Notes: generated by a model from the sequence alone, not told the origin. 64,000 nt of DNA from Cryomorphaceae bacterium (GCA_021298655.1 JAJTFK010000003.1:9966-73965); one strand, 5' to 3'; shown: positions 1 through 8,807, counted from the first letter of the stretch. Numbers and translations are program-made.

Positions 1-1089
1 GACATCAACGAGTCCGAGGGGCCGTTCACCGTCAACCGCGAGGGGGCGATTCGCTTCGGTCTCCTTGGAATGAAGGGGGTAGGAGCCGCGGCCGTCGACT
101 TTTTGCTTGCAGACCGCGCCGACAATGGGCCCTATACCAGTGTGTTTGACGCGGCGCGCCGCCTCGACTTGCGGGTGGTCAACAAGGGCACTTGGGAGTC
201 GCTGGCGCTCGGCGGAGCCTTTGATCGCTTCGAGGGCGTGCACCGCGCCATGTTTTTTGCCGAAGAAGCCGACGGTCGCCCGTTCGTGGAGCGCTTGCGT
301 CGCTACGGTCAAGCCTATCAAGATCAGCTGAATTCCGCCCAAGTTAGCCTGTTTGGCGAAGACAGCGGCGTCGACACGCCCGAGCCCGCGCTGCCGCAGG
401 TTCCGACTTGGAACAACCTCGAGTTGCTCAAACGCGAGAAAGAGGTGATCGGCATTTACGTCAGTTCGCACCCGCTCGATGCCTACCGCTTTGAGCTGCG
501 CACATTTAGAAAGCAGTCGGTCGGTGAACTGGCTTCGCTCGAAACCTTTGTTCAGGGCAAGGGCTCCCGTGATTTTGTGGTGGCCGGCATTGTGACCAAC
601 GCCCAGGTGCGCACAACCCGTACCGGCCGCGAAATGGGCAGTTTTGTGCTCGAAGACGAAGAAGGCGCGACGGAATTTGTGCTTTTTGGCCAGCAGTTTC
701 TTGATCAGCGCAGCTTTTTTGTCAACGACCTCATGGTCCTGGTGCGGGGACGGGTGCAGCGTCCCGCCTGGGCTCGCGACGACAACCAGGCCAAGCTGGT
801 GGCCGACATCCACAAAATCCAGCTGCTGAGTGAGGTATTCGATCGCGAAGCCCGCGGCCTCACGCTCTTTGCCGCGGTTCAGGACATTACGCCCGAAACA
901 TGGGGCGAGTTGGCGCAGATTTTGCGCGCCAGTCCCGGTACGCAGCGCCTGCAGTTCCATATTGGGGATGCCGCAAGCCAAACCCAGCTCCGCTTGCCCA
1001 GCCGAGCGGGTGGGGTGCAGATTACCCGGGAATTGCTCGCGAACCTCGATGAACTCAAACACTTTCACGCGGCCGTGCGCCTGGATTGA
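1..1089 (+). CDS. dnaE: DNA polymerase III alpha subunit, C-terminal part (5' truncated by window edge)
   Basis: The frame is open from base 1 to the TGA at 1087-1089, so only the last 362 residues of the replicative polymerase catalytic subunit are visible. The fragment starts in the ESEGPFTVN region that follows the polymerase palm/fingers. It continues through a helix-hairpin-helix stretch (GLLGMKGVGAAAV, visible residues 21-33), then an OB-fold with the RTTRTGREMGSFVLEDEEG pattern near residues 200-220, and a short C-terminal domain. This order matches the bacterial DnaE C-terminus. The polymerase active site and PHP domain lie outside the window. A MORN-repeat gene starts one base after the stop, suggesting co-transcription. 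Confidence 0.95.
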   Translation, partial: DINESEGPFTVNREGAIRFGLLGMKGVGAAAVDFLLADRADNGPYTSVFDAARRLDLRVVNKGTWESLALGGAFDRFEGVHRAMFFAEEADGRPFVERLRRYGQAYQDQLNSAQVSLFGEDSGVDTPEPALPQVPTWNNLELLKREKEVIGIYVSSHPLDAYRFELRTFRKQSVGELASLETFVQGKGSRDFVVAGIVTNAQVRTTRTGREMGSFVLEDEEGATEFVLFGQQFLDQRSFFVNDLMVLVRGRVQRPAWARDDNQAKLVADIHKIQLLSEVFDREARGLTLFAAVQDITPETWGELAQILRASPGTQRLQFHIGDAASQTQLRLPSRAGGVQITRELLANLDELKHFHAAVRLD

Positions 1090-1090
1090 C

Positions 1091-1771
1091 ATGAAGCATA
1101 TCGAAATGGCTTTTGGTTTGTGGCTCCTGACCGTGGGTCTGGTTGCCCAAAACGCGTTCGACGCTCAAGGAAGGCGAACGGGATCCTGGTCCGCCAAGCA
1201 CCCCAACGGCCAGCCGCGCTACGAGGGGCAGTTTGAGGCGGGCGTGCCCGTTGGCCGCTTCACCTACTACCACGAAAACGGGTTTCGAAGCGCGCAGATG
1301 GACTACCGCGGGCGCAGCGGCGTCTGCATGTCGGAACAGTACGACGAAAAGGGCAAGCTGATGGCCCGGGGCAAGTACACCGCCTCGCGGCAGCGCGACA
1401 GCATTTGGGTCACCTTTGCTTTTGATGGCAGCATGCTGGAGCACGCGCCCTACCGGACCGACACGCTCCACGGGGCCTACACCATGTTTTATCCCGACGG
1501 CAAGGTGATGGAGCGCGGAACCTACGTCAACGGACGAAAGCAGGGGGCGTGGACGCGGTTCTCCGATGCCGGTAACAAGGAGCGCACCTCAAACTTTGTC
1601 GACGGCCGCCTTCAGGGTTCTTGGGCGGAATTTGATGCCGACGGTCGAGTGGCCGTCTCGGGCAGCTACGTCAACGACCTCCGCCAGGGTAAGTGGACTT
1701 ATTTTGACCGCGGAACCGTGGTTCGCACCGAAGTGTACCGCCGCGGAGTGCTTCAAAAACCCAAATCCTAG
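1091..1771 (+). CDS. MORN_2-type repeat protein, exported, function unknown
   Basis: This 226-residue protein has a hydrophobic N-terminal segment (MAFGLWLLTVGLVAQ at residues 6-20) that looks like a signal peptide. The rest is built of repeats of roughly 20-25 residues such as YPDGKVMERGTYVNGRKQGAW and DADGRVAVSGSYVNDLRQGKW, the toxin-antitoxin-like MORN_2 pattern common in Bacteroidota. Such repeats are usually structural, and no enzyme motif is visible. It starts one base after dnaE, and its TAG shares the final G with the GTG start of mnmA, so it sits in an operon between replication and tRNA-modification genes. A second in-frame ATG at 1106 is a possible alternative start. Confidence 0.75.
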   Translation: MKHIEMAFGLWLLTVGLVAQNAFDAQGRRTGSWSAKHPNGQPRYEGQFEAGVPVGRFTYYHENGFRSAQMDYRGRSGVCMSEQYDEKGKLMARGKYTASRQRDSIWVTFAFDGSMLEHAPYRTDTLHGAYTMFYPDGKVMERGTYVNGRKQGAWTRFSDAGNKERTSNFVDGRLQGSWAEFDADGRVAVSGSYVNDLRQGKWTYFDRGTVVRTEVYRRGVLQKPKS

Positions 1772-2916
1772 TGGCCCGAGTCGTCGTCGGCCTCTCGGGG
1801 GGCGTTGATTCGTCGGTAGCCGCGTTGCTCATGCAGCAAGCTGGCCACGAGGTCATTGGCATCTTCATGCGCAACTGGAACGACGCGTCGCCCACGCTCG
1901 AGGACGAGTGCCCCTGGATCGAGGATTCGAACGACGCCCTGCTCGTGGCGGAGCGGCTCGGCATTCCGTTTCAGGTGCTGGACCTTTCGGTCGAGTACAA
2001 AGAGCGCATTGTCGACTACATGTTTGCCGAATACGAGGCCGGCCGAACGCCCAATCCCGACGTGCTGTGCAACCGCGAAATCAAATTCGACCTGTTTTTG
2101 AACGCAGCCCGCCGGCTAGGGGCGGATTTTGTCGCCACCGGCCACTACGCCCGGGTGGAGCGGGACGCCGAGGGCCGCATGCACCTGCGTGCTGGGCTGG
2201 ACGCCGGTAAGGATCAATCCTATTTTCTGTGCCAGCTCACCCAAGAGCAGCTGCGCCACGCACGCTTCCCCATTGGAGGACTTCAGAAGTCGGAAGTTCG
2301 CCGCCTTGCTGCCGAGGCCGGCTTGATTACCGCTGCCAAGAAGGATTCTCAGGGTCTGTGCTTCATTGGCCACGTGCGGCTGCCCGACTTCCTGCAGCAG
2401 CAGCTCAAGCCCAAGACGGGGCGGATTATTGAAATTCCGCGCGACGCGCCGGTGCTGGAGCGGGCGAAGCCGGGCGCGCCTTGGGGTTTTGTTCCCGAAG
2501 ACGGCGTCGTGGTGGGTAGCCACCACGGCGCGCACTACTTCACCGTGGGGCAGCGCAAAGGCCTCCTGGTTGGCGGAAAGCCCCTGCCGCTCTTTGTGTT
2601 GGCTACCGACGTGGTCCAAAACACCGTCTACGTGGGCCAAGGCGAGGACCATCCGGGGCTTTACCGCAGTGCCCTGTGGATTGATTCCGCCGACGTGCAT
2701 TGGGTGCAGCCTTGGCGTGCCCTTACCGCGGGGGATTCGGCCGATTTTCTTGTTCGGATTCGCTACCGTCAAGCCCTGGTGCCCGCGCGCTTGCGCGTCG
2801 AGGAGGGCGGCCTCTGGGTGGAATTCAGCAAGCCCATGAAGGCCGTGGCCCCCGGTCAGTTTGCCGCATGGTACGACGGAGATGATTTAGTAGGTTCTGG
2901 AGTTATTAAGAATTGA
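1771..2916 (+). CDS. mnmA: tRNA-specific 2-thiouridylase MnmA
   Basis: This 381-residue enzyme makes the 2-thio group of wobble U34 in tRNA-Lys, -Glu and -Gln, using ATP and sulfur relayed by a persulfide donor. The N-terminal PP-loop SGGVDSS is at residues 9-15. The two catalytic cysteines are visible: Cys100 in NPDVLCNREIKFD and Cys197 in GLCFIG. The C-terminal part (HHGAHYFTVGQRKGL onward) is the usual beta-barrel region, and the length is normal. The start is GTG, overlapping the TAG of the upstream gene by one base. The subtilase ATG follows the TGA by two bases. The tRNA-modification gene mnmE lies elsewhere in this window (44879-46228). Confidence 0.96.
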   Translation: MARVVVGLSGGVDSSVAALLMQQAGHEVIGIFMRNWNDASPTLEDECPWIEDSNDALLVAERLGIPFQVLDLSVEYKERIVDYMFAEYEAGRTPNPDVLCNREIKFDLFLNAARRLGADFVATGHYARVERDAEGRMHLRAGLDAGKDQSYFLCQLTQEQLRHARFPIGGLQKSEVRRLAAEAGLITAAKKDSQGLCFIGHVRLPDFLQQQLKPKTGRIIEIPRDAPVLERAKPGAPWGFVPEDGVVVGSHHGAHYFTVGQRKGLLVGGKPLPLFVLATDVVQNTVYVGQGEDHPGLYRSALWIDSADVHWVQPWRALTAGDSADFLVRIRYRQALVPARLRVEEGGLWVEFSKPMKAVAPGQFAAWYDGDDLVGSGVIKN

Positions 2917-2918
2917 TT

Positions 2919-4514
2919 ATGAAAAAGATACTTGCATTAAGTTCATTTTTTGCGTTAAGTTCAATTTGGGCCCAAGATGCCCCGCGCAAGCACTGGGTTT
3001 TCTTGAGCGAGACGCAGGTTCAATTCACGCAGCCCATGCTGGGTACGGACGCGTTGGCGCGCCGCGCCGCCCAGGGAATTGGTCTACGCCGCACCGACTT
3101 TGCTCTTCAGCCCGAAGCGGTAGGTTCGGTGGCTCAGGTGGTGCCGGTGGTAGGGCGCAGCCGCTGGCTCCGTGCGCTCGTGGTCGAAGCCGATGCGGCC
3201 CAACTTGAGGCTCTGGGCGCCCTCCCTTGGGTGCGCGCCACCCAGCCGGTGGCCTTGATGAAGCGAAGCCTCACGGAGGTGGCGCCGGGTCCGTCGGTCG
3301 CGCTCGCCGAATGCGAGGAAGGCGTTCAGGGCTACCAATACGGGGCCTCGGCCCAGCAAGTCAACCAAATTCAGGTCCATGCGCTGCACGACGCGGGCTT
3401 CGACGGCGCGGGCGTCAAGGTGGCCCTGATGGACGGTGGCTACAGCGGCGCAGATACCTATTCCGCGTTTCAAGGGGCCTGGCAGCAGGGCCGTGTGCTC
3501 GGAACCTGGGACTACATCGACGGGGATACCAACGTGTTTCACCTCGGCAGCCACGGGATGAGCGTATGGAGCACGATTTGCTCGGACCTCGACGCAACGT
3601 TTGTCGGTACCGCCCCCAAAGCGTCGTTTTACCTTTTTAAAACCGAAAACCAGCTGACCGAAACCATTGCCGAAGAATACCATTGGGTCATGGCCGCGGA
3701 GCGGGCGGATTCCCTCGGGGTGGACGTCATCAACACCTCGCTCGGCTACACCACCTTCGACAACGGTATCGGCGACCACAGCTACGCAGACATGGACGGG
3801 CGAACCACGCCGATTTCTCAAGCGGCGGTTGCGGCAGCCCGCACCGGCATGATTCTCTGCGTTTCGGCCGGCAACGAAGGCGCCGCCGCATGGAAGTACA
3901 TTTCGGCCCCTGCCGACGCCGATTCCATTCTCGCCGTGGGTGCGGTCGACGAATTCGGTATTCGGGCCAGCTTCAGCAGCCAAGGACCCTCGGCCGACGG
4001 ACGGATCAAACCGGACGTCGCGGCGCGCGGCTTGGGCGCCACGGTCATGAACTCCTCCGGAAACGTAGCTACCTCTTCGGGCACAAGCTTTTCGTCGCCC
4101 ATCATGGCCGGAGCCATGGCCAGCTTGGTACAGGCTGCGAAGACGCTCCCCAACGGCTACACCGCCAACGACCTGATTCACCGGGTGCGCATGTCGGCCA
4201 ACCGGTCCTTTGCGCCCGATTCCTTCACCGGCTACGGCATTCCCAACTTTGCGACGGTGTTGAACGGACTGGGCATCCAGCCGGACGAAACCCCGCGCAA
4301 CTGGACCCTGCATGCGCTCAATAATCAAGGCGGATGGTTGCTGCGGCGCAGCGAAGCCGGGCTGGCGGACGAGCTTGACGTCGTAGCCATCGATGGGCGC
4401 TTGATCGACCGCGTTGCGGTACCCGCGGGCCAGAGCGAGGTTCGCCTTGATCCGCGTTCGTACTGGTTCACGGTGCGCAGTCGAAATCAGGTGCTCACGG
4501 TACCAGCCCAATAG
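2919..4514 (+). CDS. Secreted S8 subtilisin-like serine peptidase with probable T9SS sorting tail
   Basis: A 531-residue subtilase. I use the ATG at 2919 because it gives a clean signal peptide (MKKILALSSFFALSSIWAQ). The upstream TTG in the same frame lies inside mnmA. The catalytic triad is Asp172 (ALMDGGYSG), His212 (GSHGMS) and Ser390 (SGTSFSSP), with the oxyanion region in between. The last 60 residues resemble a type A T9SS C-terminal signal: a beta-rich domain with an AIDGRLIDR core and a final VRSRNQVLTVPAQ strand. I infer export to the cell surface or medium. It follows mnmA by two bases and precedes a nitronate monooxygenase-like gene by 11. Confidence 0.88.
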   Translation: MKKILALSSFFALSSIWAQDAPRKHWVFLSETQVQFTQPMLGTDALARRAAQGIGLRRTDFALQPEAVGSVAQVVPVVGRSRWLRALVVEADAAQLEALGALPWVRATQPVALMKRSLTEVAPGPSVALAECEEGVQGYQYGASAQQVNQIQVHALHDAGFDGAGVKVALMDGGYSGADTYSAFQGAWQQGRVLGTWDYIDGDTNVFHLGSHGMSVWSTICSDLDATFVGTAPKASFYLFKTENQLTETIAEEYHWVMAAERADSLGVDVINTSLGYTTFDNGIGDHSYADMDGRTTPISQAAVAAARTGMILCVSAGNEGAAAWKYISAPADADSILAVGAVDEFGIRASFSSQGPSADGRIKPDVAARGLGATVMNSSGNVATSSGTSFSSPIMAGAMASLVQAAKTLPNGYTANDLIHRVRMSANRSFAPDSFTGYGIPNFATVLNGLGIQPDETPRNWTLHALNNQGGWLLRRSEAGLADELDVVAIDGRLIDRVAVPAGQSEVRLDPRSYWFTVRSRNQVLTVPAQ

Positions 4515-4525
4515 GCCAGGCGGCG

Positions 4526-5461
4526 ATGAAGACGCGACTTACCGAACTGCTCGGCATTGCGCACCCCGTCATCCAGGGGGGGATGATTTGGTGCTCGGGC
4601 TGGGAATTGGCTGCGGCCGTTTCCAACGCGGGCGGATTGGGAACCCTCGGCTCCGGGAGCATGTACCCCGATGAGCTGCGTGCCGAGCTGCGGGCTCTGC
4701 GGGCCGCAACGGACAAGCCCTTCGCCGTGAACATTCCGATGCTGTATCCGAACATTGCCGAGCACCTGCAGTCCTGCATCGATTTTGATGTTCCGGTGGT
4801 GATTACCTCGGCCGGCAACCCCAAGCTTCACACGGCCTGGCTCAAGGAGCGCGGACGCACGGTGCTTCACGTGGTCGCTTCGAGCGCATTCGCGGTCAAG
4901 GCCGAGGCCGCCGGGGTGGATGCCGTTATTGCCGAAGGCTTTGAGGCCGGCGGACACAACGGCCGCGACGAGACAACCACCATGGTTCTGGTCCCTTCGG
5001 TGGTGGACGCGGTGTCCATTCCCGTCGTAGCCGCCGGCGGCATTTCGGACGGCCGAAGCATGGCCGCCGCCTTGATGCTTGGAGCCGAAGGGGTCCAAAT
5101 GGGTTCGCGCTTTGTAGCGACCCCGGAGGCTAATGCCCACCGCGCGTTCAAGGATGAAGTGCTGCGGGCGACCGAAGGATCAACGCTGCTCACGCTCAAG
5201 GAATTGGCGCCGGTACGCTTGATTAAGAATGCGTTTTACGATCGCGTAGCGGCGGCGTACGCGCGCGGAGCGAGCCCCGAAGAACTCGAGTCCCTACTCG
5301 GTCGCGGACGGGCTAAAAAAGGCATGCGCGAAGGCGACCTCGTTGAGGGCGAGCTCGAAATTGGGCAAGTAGCCGCGCGAATCAGCGAGCTTCAGCCCGC
5401 GGGGGATGTGGTCCGTAAGGTGGTTCGCGACTGCGAGGTGCTGCTTCAGCGCGGCTGCTAA
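4526..5461 (+). CDS. Nitronate monooxygenase / FabK-like FMN enzyme
   Basis: A 311-residue TIM-barrel flavoprotein of the 2-nitropropane dioxygenase family. The visible family marks are the early HPVIQGGM strand, EGFEAGGHNG with the conserved histidine, the phosphate-binding AAGGISDGR, and GAEGVQMGSRF. Members oxidise alkyl nitronates using FMN. Close relatives (FabK) are enoyl-ACP reductases, and sequence alone does not separate the two here. A separate FabI is encoded at 62342-63160, which makes a FabK role less necessary. No -7 element is seen before its start and the gene follows the subtilase closely, so it is probably transcribed from upstream. It converges on gmhA. Confidence 0.85.
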   Translation: MKTRLTELLGIAHPVIQGGMIWCSGWELAAAVSNAGGLGTLGSGSMYPDELRAELRALRAATDKPFAVNIPMLYPNIAEHLQSCIDFDVPVVITSAGNPKLHTAWLKERGRTVLHVVASSAFAVKAEAAGVDAVIAEGFEAGGHNGRDETTTMVLVPSVVDAVSIPVVAAGGISDGRSMAAALMLGAEGVQMGSRFVATPEANAHRAFKDEVLRATEGSTLLTLKELAPVRLIKNAFYDRVAAAYARGASPEELESLLGRGRAKKGMREGDLVEGELEIGQVAARISELQPAGDVVRKVVRDCEVLLQRGC

Positions 5462-5524
5462 TCGCGCGCCTGGCGCTTGACGAATTTGGTCAAAATGACC
5501 ATTTCTTGGCCCTCGACGCGTCCC

Positions 5525-6124
5525 TCAGGAAATGCGCGCGTCGTAGGTTCCGCCCATGCTGGGCGCATCGCCCATCAACCGGGCCATGCAGGCTTTTTTG
5601 ACCATGTTAAACACGGCCATGTGAACGTCTTCGGCAACCTCCATGTCCATGGCGACCGAATGGATGCTGAGGTCGGCCAGTTCGCGGAGTTTTCCGCCCT
5701 TGAATCCAGTCATGCCCACCAGCGTAGCGCCGTGGGCTTTGGCGAATTCCGCGGCCTTGAGCACGTTTCGCGAGTTTCCGCTGCCGCTGATGCCGATGAC
5801 CACATCGCCCGGCCGCAGGTAGTTTTGGAGGGGCTCCACAAAAATGTCGTCCCAGCCAATGTCGTTGGCCACGGCCATCATGCTCGGAACGTTGTCGTTC
5901 AAGCAGATCATTTTGAAGCGCTTCTTAAGGCCGTAGGACGCGCCCTTCAGGAAGTCACCGGCCGCGTGGCTCGCGCTGGCCCCTGATCCCCCGTTGCCCA
6001 TGGTAAAGATTTGGGCTCCGCGGGCGTGGGCGTCCAAAAAGACCTCCACGAGGCGGTCAACGGCAGCCAGGTCAAGCGCTTCCAGCGTTTCAATCAGTAG
6101 TTGGCGGTATTCGGTAGGCTTCAT
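5525..6124 (-). CDS. gmhA: SIS-domain phosphoheptose isomerase
   Basis: This 199-residue sugar isomerase (SIS) protein resembles GmhA, which converts sedoheptulose 7-phosphate to D-glycero-D-manno-heptose 7-phosphate. Visible marks are MGNGGSGASASHAAGDF near residues 42-58, the second phosphate loop GISGSGNSRNVL near 111-122, and DMEVAEDVH near the C-terminus. It is the last gene of the heptose operon, 12 bases after the heptose kinase. The stop lies just after a CG dinucleotide run (5534-5540). The frame opened by adding one GC unit continues 22 or more codons with protein-like content, so the C-terminus deserves checking. Confidence 0.88.
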   Translation of the reverse strand: MKPTEYRQLLIETLEALDLAAVDRLVEVFLDAHARGAQIFTMGNGGSGASASHAAGDFLKGASYGLKKRFKMICLNDNVPSMMAVANDIGWDDIFVEPLQNYLRPGDVVIGISGSGNSRNVLKAAEFAKAHGATLVGMTGFKGGKLRELADLSIHSVAMDMEVAEDVHMAVFNMVKKACMARLMGDAPSMGGTYDARIS

Positions 6125-6136
6125 GAATGCGAAAAA

Positions 6137-7135
6137 TTACCTGGTTAAGGTCGGAACTTCGTCGGAATAAATAATGCGCGACCCCTCGAAATCCCACTGG
6201 AATGGAACGGGGCGAAGGTCGCTTAGGGCGGCATCGAGCGCGGCGTGGTCCTCGGGGCGCACCACAAACAGCATAAACCCGCCTCCGCCGGCCCCGAGAA
6301 GCTTGCCGCCTAAGGCGCCAGCTTCGAGTCCGCGTCGGTAGGCATCCTGAATTCCCCGGTCGCTAATTCCGCTGGCCAGGCTTTGCTTGAGCAACCAGTT
6401 TTCGTGCATCAGGCGTCCGCACTCGCGCCAGTTGCTCTGACTCAGGGCCGTGGCGAGCGGATCCACGAGGTGTACCATGTCGCGAAGGACCTCTTGCTTG
6501 CTGCGCTTGGCGCTTTCGAGGCTTTGCTCGGCCAAAATGGCGGACGCCGAACGCTGGTTGCCCAGGTAGTACAGACGCAGGTGGCTAAGCCAACCTTGGG
6601 GGTCGGGAAGCGAAACAGGGTGTATGCTAACCGATTCGTCGGGGTTGAATCTATAGATGTGGAACCCGCCAAAGGCCGCCGCGTACTGGTCTTGCTTGCC
6701 GATGGGCTCGCCGAGGTCGCCCAGTTCCACGGCACAGGCCTGCTCCGCCAACCAAGACTTGGTGGCCTCGTCGGCGCGGCCCAGGCGCGCCATAAGGTTG
6801 TGCAGGGTGCCCACGGTAAACGACGACGAAGAACCCATTCCCGTTCCCGAAGGGACGTCGGCGATGGAGCTGATTTCAAGACCCGTACCCATTTTTAAAC
6901 GGGTTAAAATGGCCCGGAGCAGGGGGTGTTGCAGTTCGGCCACGCTGGATACGGTCTCCGTACTGGAATACTTGGTTCGGATTTGAGCCACCTCAAAGAA
7001 GTCGTGGCTGCTAACGTACAGGTACTTAGCTATGGTACTCGAAAGCACTGCGCCGCCGTGCTCGCGGTAGTAGGCCGGAAGGTCGGAACCTCCGCCGACG
7101 TAGGAGATGCGAAAGGGCGTGCGGCTGATGATCAT
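6137..7135 (-). CDS. hddA: GHMP kinase, D-glycero-alpha-D-manno-heptose 7-phosphate kinase type
   Basis: This 332-residue GHMP-family kinase is expected to phosphorylate C1 of heptose 7-phosphate. The ATP-binding glycine/serine loop is PSGTGMGSSSS at residues 95-105. The N-terminal RTPFRISYVGGGSDLPAYY and the late GGKLLGAGGGGFMLF motif are typical of the HddA/FucK-like group that acts on sugar 7-phosphates or fucose. Its ATG overlaps the TGA of the upstream nucleotidyltransferase-phosphatase (ATGA, 7132-7135). The neighbours make heptose 7-phosphate the most likely substrate. The alpha-anomer route (HddA) is inferred from its GHMP fold, since the beta route uses an unrelated PfkB-type kinase. 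Confidence 0.87.
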   Translation of the reverse strand: MIISRTPFRISYVGGGSDLPAYYREHGGAVLSSTIAKYLYVSSHDFFEVAQIRTKYSSTETVSSVAELQHPLLRAILTRLKMGTGLEISSIADVPSGTGMGSSSSFTVGTLHNLMARLGRADEATKSWLAEQACAVELGDLGEPIGKQDQYAAAFGGFHIYRFNPDESVSIHPVSLPDPQGWLSHLRLYYLGNQRSASAILAEQSLESAKRSKQEVLRDMVHLVDPLATALSQSNWRECGRLMHENWLLKQSLASGISDRGIQDAYRRGLEAGALGGKLLGAGGGGFMLFVVRPEDHAALDAALSDLRPVPFQWDFEGSRIIYSDEVPTLTR

Positions 7136-8463
7136 GCCTGCGAAGTTCGGGACTTTTCGCGTTCCAAAATCCAGGCAACGGCCGCACTCAGGTCGTCGAC
7201 CTGCACCGTGGGCGCCGCCGTGCTGGGTTTCAGTCCGTGTCCGGTGCGCACGCGCAGGGTTGCCGCGACGCCAGCGGCTTGTCCCGCTTCGATATCACGG
7301 GGCGAATCGCCCACTAAGTAGCTGCTGCTCAGGTCAATATTAAATCGATCGGCGGCGGCCAAAAGCATTCCTGGTTTGGGCTTTCGGCAGCTGCATTCGA
7401 TTTTGTAGGCCGGATTTTCTTCGGGAAACCCGCCGTGAGGGTGGTGCGGGCAGTAGTAAATCGCGTCGACAAAGGCACCGGCTTCGTCGGCCAGCAGCCG
7501 TTCCATCCGAGCGTGAATGCGGTCCACGCCGGCTTCGTCGGTAAGGTTCCGCGCCACCACGCTCTGGTTGGTCACCACCACCGCAATCAAATCGCTTTGG
7601 TTGAGCGCGTGAATTGCCGCGGCCGCGCCGGGAACCAGTACCAGTTCGTCGGGGTGCTTGATCAGGTCGGAATCCACATTGATCACGCCATCTCGGTCGA
7701 GGAAGACCGCGCGCTGGCGGTTGCGTAGGTTGCGGGCTTCAACCTTGCCCTGGCGCAGCGCTGCTTCGACTTGGACGCGGCGTTCGGGCTTACCCATGTC
7801 TTTAATGTACTCCGGGGTGGAGTAGGCGTACAGACGGTGCGATGCCGCCCACTTCGGAAAGAGGTCGCGGCCAAAATCGCTGGCCACTCCGCGCGGAATT
7901 TCGCGCAGCATGGACGGCTCGAGCAGGTAAAGCGCCGCATTCACCACGTTGCGAACTTCGCGGTCCGCCGGATGGGGCTTTCCGTACACGGCGCGCACCC
8001 GACCTGTAGGTTCGGCATCGACCAAATCGCTGTCGTAGGGGTGGTCGTTGGGGTGAACCAGCAGGGTCGCATCGGCAGAATTCGCCCGGTGATGGGCTTC
8101 CATGCGCGACAGATCCACGCTGCTCAACGTATCGGCGTAAAACACCCAAAAGGGAGCAGCGCCCAGTTCGTCCTGAAGTTCAGCTAGGGCGCCGGCCGTG
8201 CCAAGGGGCTCCCGTTCTTCGAAATACTCCACCGAAACGCCCCATGCGGACCCGTCGCCAAAATGCACGCGAAGCTGATTTCCACGGTAGCCCAGCGTAA
8301 AAATGAACCGCCGAACACCCTGCGCCGCGTAGGTGCGCACCAGATGTTCGGCGATGGGCAGGCCATCCACCGGAACCATGGGCTTTGCCAGGTCGGGGAA
8401 GGCCGAAGCGAGCCGGGTTCCCTTGCCGCCCGCAAGGACGACAGCCGTGGAAACGCCGGTCAT
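7132..8463 (-). CDS. Bifunctional heptose-1-phosphate nucleotidyltransferase / heptose bisphosphate 7-phosphatase (HddC-GmhB fusion)
   Basis: A 443-residue fusion. Residues 1 to about 235 are a nucleotidyltransferase with VLAGGKGTRL near residues 10-19 and KPMVPVDGLP, matching sugar-1-phosphate guanylyl/uridylyltransferases such as HddC. From about residue 250 the protein is a HAD phosphatase of the GmhB/HisB-N type: the nucleophile motif FLDRDGVIN has Asp256 and Asp258, and a zinc loop with CPHHPHG and ECSCRKPKPGM follows. Together the halves would remove the 7-phosphate and then load the 1-phosphate onto a nucleotide. It starts five bases after trxA ends and overlaps hddA by four. The nucleotide (GDP rather than ADP) is inferred from the HddA/HddC context. 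Confidence 0.88.
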   Translation of the reverse strand: MTGVSTAVVLAGGKGTRLASAFPDLAKPMVPVDGLPIAEHLVRTYAAQGVRRFIFTLGYRGNQLRVHFGDGSAWGVSVEYFEEREPLGTAGALAELQDELGAAPFWVFYADTLSSVDLSRMEAHHRANSADATLLVHPNDHPYDSDLVDAEPTGRVRAVYGKPHPADREVRNVVNAALYLLEPSMLREIPRGVASDFGRDLFPKWAASHRLYAYSTPEYIKDMGKPERRVQVEAALRQGKVEARNLRNRQRAVFLDRDGVINVDSDLIKHPDELVLVPGAAAAIHALNQSDLIAVVVTNQSVVARNLTDEAGVDRIHARMERLLADEAGAFVDAIYYCPHHPHGGFPEENPAYKIECSCRKPKPGMLLAAADRFNIDLSSSYLVGDSPRDIEAGQAAGVAATLRVRTGHGLKPSTAAPTVQVDDLSAAVAWILEREKSRTSQA

Positions 8464-8467
8464 CGGA

Positions 8468-8785
8468 TTAAAACTGGGCTTCGATTTTACCGGCCAATAC
8501 GTTTTTCGGGGCTACGCCAACTTGCTTGTCCACAACCTGACCGCCCTTGAAGACGAGCAGGGTAGGGATGTTGCGGATGCCAAACTGCATGGCGAGATCG
8601 CCTTCCGCGTCGACATTCACTTTACCCACCACGGCGCGGTCCGCAAAATCGCTTGAAAGCTCGTCCACGATGGGACCTACCACGCGGCAGGGTCCGCACC
8701 ACTCCGCCCAAAAATCAACGAGGACGGGCTTGTCGGAGTTAAGTACAAGTTCTTGGAAGTTTGCGGTGGTCAATTCTAAGGCCAT
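8468..8785 (-). CDS. trxA: Thioredoxin
   Basis: A 105-residue thioredoxin with the classic active site WCGPC (Cys30 and Cys33) and the cis-proline loop RNIPTLLVF. It is a cytoplasmic protein-disulfide reductant, and the size and composition are those of canonical TrxA. It is the first gene of the heptose operon, with the nucleotidyltransferase-phosphatase starting five bases downstream. A perfect -7 element (TATCTTTG) lies 22 bases upstream of the ATG, giving a short leader. I do not see a functional reason for its linkage to heptose genes. Confidence 0.95.
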   Translation of the reverse strand: MALELTTANFQELVLNSDKPVLVDFWAEWCGPCRVVGPIVDELSSDFADRAVVGKVNVDAEGDLAMQFGIRNIPTLLVFKGGQVVDKQVGVAPKNVLAGKIEAQF

Positions 8786-8807
8786 GGGAGTAACAATTTT
8801 AGTGGGG

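Noticed and set aside
830-1090. N-terminal extension of the MORN gene frame into dnaE
   Set aside because: The upstream part is an out-of-frame reading of dnaE; the signal-peptide start at 1091 is natural.
3084-4511. Long minus-strand open frame (475 codons) opposite the subtilase
   Set aside because: It mirrors a strongly supported peptidase gene. Its residues are rich in Arg, Gly and His as expected for GC-rich antisense shadow, with no recognisable domain.
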